NCBI GenBank assembly: GCA_002279285.1
Contig: NCBR01000272.1
Span: 1-7,587, forward strand
DNA: 7,587 nt
From: Acidobacteria bacterium 37-71-11
GTDB taxonomy: Bacteria; Acidobacteriota; Thermoanaerobaculia; Thermoanaerobaculales; Thermoanaerobaculaceae
Reading direction: 5' to 3'
Each line of letters starts with the position of its first letter. Position 1 is the first letter of the stretch. Below are positions 6,527 to 7,587 of the stretch, piece after piece. Made by a program: the position numbers and the translations under genes. The notes beneath the pieces are model-generated. The model did no database searches. It had not been told where the DNA came from and saw nothing but the letters and a program-made list of their open reading frames with translations.

Positions 6527-6654
6527 GCCGCGCCGCCGCCGTTGGGCCAGCTGCAAGGCGCGCAAGCCGGTCGCAGCGGAGCGTAGCCGGAGGCTACGTG
6601 AGCATGCGAACCGGCGCAGCGCAACGCAGCAGATGGTCCGACGCCGGCGGCGCC
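6527..6654. repeat. Large imperfect palindrome between convergent genes
   Basis: The left arm 6527-6588 matches the reverse complement of the right arm 6592-6654 along nearly its whole length, around the loop GGA. The innermost stem CGTAGCC/GGCTACG (6582-6588 and 6592-6598) is perfect. Further out, CCGGT-CGCA, GCTGC, the GGCCA/TGGTCC region and GCCGCCG pair again with a few mismatches and bulges. The element is about 128 nt and ends just before the xerC stop (6668). It resembles REP-like or MITE-like intergenic repeats. Folded in RNA it could also end or shield both convergent transcripts. No transposase is visible. Confidence 0.65.
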
Positions 6655-6667
6655 ACAAGCCAGGGCG

Positions 6668-7564
6668 TCACGCTTTCGGGTGCGCTTTGTTGTAGGTCTC
6701 CATCAGGTGGGCCAGGTCCAGATGCGTATACCGCTGCGTGGTGGACAGCGACGCGTGCCCGAGCAGCTCCTGGATCGCCCGCAGGTCCATCCCGGCCTCG
6801 AGCAAGTGGGTGGCGAACGCGTGCCGCAGCGTGTGCGGGTGGATGTGCCCGATCATCGCGATGCGGAAGACGGCGGCGTCCAGGATCCGCCGCAGCGAGC
6901 GGTCGGAGAGCCGGCCGCCGCGCTGGTTCACGAACAGCGGTTCCCCCTCCGTCGGCGCGCCGGCGCGCGATCGCCACGCGGCGCGGTCCGGCAGGTAGGC
7001 GCGCAGGGCGCGCTCCGCCTCGCGCCCGAACGGGATGATGCGCTCCTTGCCCCCCTTGCCGAGCACGCGGGCCAGGCGCCGGTTGAGGTCCACGTCGTCG
7101 AGGTCGAGCCCGACCAGCTCGCTCGCCCGCACGCCGGCCGCGTATAGCAGCTCGAGCGCGGCACGGTCGCGGCGGCCGGCGGGGTCGGCGGGCAGCGACT
7201 CCAGCAGGTCGGCCAGCTGCGGCGCGGTCACCATTTCGGGGAGCTTCTTCGGGGCGCGCGGCGTCGGCACCACCTTGGCGGGGTTGGTGGCCACCTCGCC
7301 CTCGCGGGCGAGGAAGCGGAAGTAGGTCCGCAGCGCCGCGAGCGCCCGTTGCGCCGAGACCTTCGCCAGCTTCTTCCCGTGCAAATGGGCGAGGTACGCG
7401 CGCACGACGTTGGGGCTCACCCCGCGCGCGTCCGCGCACCCCATCTCGGCGGCGGCGAACTCGACGAACTGCGCCACCTCGCGCTCGTACGCCCGCAGCG
7501 TGTTGGGCGACAGGTTGCGCTCGTCGCGGACGTAGGCGGTGAACTCCTCGAGATGCCAGGCCAC
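6668..7564 (-). CDS. xerC: Tyrosine recombinase XerC/XerD family
   Basis: Site-specific recombinase that resolves chromosome dimers at dif during cell division, working with a partner Xer protein and FtsK. The 298 residues show the N-terminal core-binding domain (LEEFTAYVRDERNLSPNTLRAY at the start, to about residue 100) and the C-terminal catalytic domain. All active-site residues are present: Arg146 (AAGVRASEL), Lys170 (GKGGKERIIPF), His244 and Arg247 (HPHTLRHAF), His270 (LLGHASL) and Tyr279 (TTQRYTHLD). Most of these positions equal those of E. coli XerD. The C-terminus LMETYNKAHPKA is typical. The start is GTG 7564, because the N-terminus then aligns with family length; only 23 upstream bases are visible and no strong Shine-Dalgarno is seen. 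XerC is favoured over XerD because of the neighbouring hslVU, but sequence alone does not separate them firmly. Confidence 0.92.
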   Translation of the reverse strand: MAWHLEEFTAYVRDERNLSPNTLRAYEREVAQFVEFAAAEMGCADARGVSPNVVRAYLAHLHGKKLAKVSAQRALAALRTYFRFLAREGEVATNPAKVVPTPRAPKKLPEMVTAPQLADLLESLPADPAGRRDRAALELLYAAGVRASELVGLDLDDVDLNRRLARVLGKGGKERIIPFGREAERALRAYLPDRAAWRSRAGAPTEGEPLFVNQRGGRLSDRSLRRILDAAVFRIAMIGHIHPHTLRHAFATHLLEAGMDLRAIQELLGHASLSTTQRYTHLDLAHLMETYNKAHPKA

Positions 7565-7587
7565 GCCGGATTGTACCGTCCCGGGGC

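Noticed and set aside
4815..6527. A 570-codon plus-strand open frame across hslV and the permease
   Set aside because: It is antisense to hslV and out of frame with the permease; its translation is Arg/Ala/Gly/Pro-rich with no domain, as expected from high-GC DNA.

Overview
The window is high-GC bacterial DNA packed with genes, most of them on the minus strand. The gene set (diaminopimelate synthesis, a lipoprotein with a cysteine lipobox, HslVU, a Xer recombinase) fits a diderm bacterium. The FN3-repeat lipoprotein beside dapF reminds me of uncultured Acidobacteriota or similar lineages, but this placement is a low-confidence impression. No plasmid, phage, insertion sequence, CRISPR array, rRNA or tRNA is visible.

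Layout from left to right. Positions 1-224 hold no recognisable gene, but contain a strong 16-bp stem-loop, a pair of near-identical short hairpin repeats and a weak terminator-like hairpin. Then, all on the minus strand and listed in order of transcription from high to low coordinates: xerC (7564-6668); hslV (5396-4791); hslU (4794-3560); an FN3-repeat lipoprotein (3530-2482); dapF (2485-1655); and a dicarboxylate/amino acid:cation symporter (1600-225). The only plus-strand gene is an EamA/DMT-family permease (5473-6384) lying between xerC and hslV. It is divergent from hslV and convergent with xerC. The 283-nt gap between the permease and xerC holds an imperfect heptamer array and a roughly 128-nt imperfect palindrome.

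hslV, hslU, the lipoprotein, dapF and the symporter look like one transcription unit. hslV/hslU and lipoprotein/dapF each overlap by four bases (GTGA). HslV and HslU form the two-part ATP-dependent protease; DapF makes meso-diaminopimelate for lysine and peptidoglycan; the symporter imports acidic amino acids or dicarboxylates. The order xerC-hslV-hslU matches the codV-codW-codX block of Bacillus subtilis, here split by the permease.

The main anomaly is that three of the six minus-strand genes (hslU, lipoprotein, symporter) are each broken once by a deletion of length 1 modulo 3. Well-conserved protein continues on both sides of each break. The hslU break, about 82 nt by comparison with the family, removes the GYVG substrate-gripping pore loop. 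The cause may be sequence or assembly error, or real gene decay; the window alone cannot decide. A second oddity is an arginine-rich leader of 29 residues on HslV ahead of the catalytic threonine. I found no convincing new multi-gene system.
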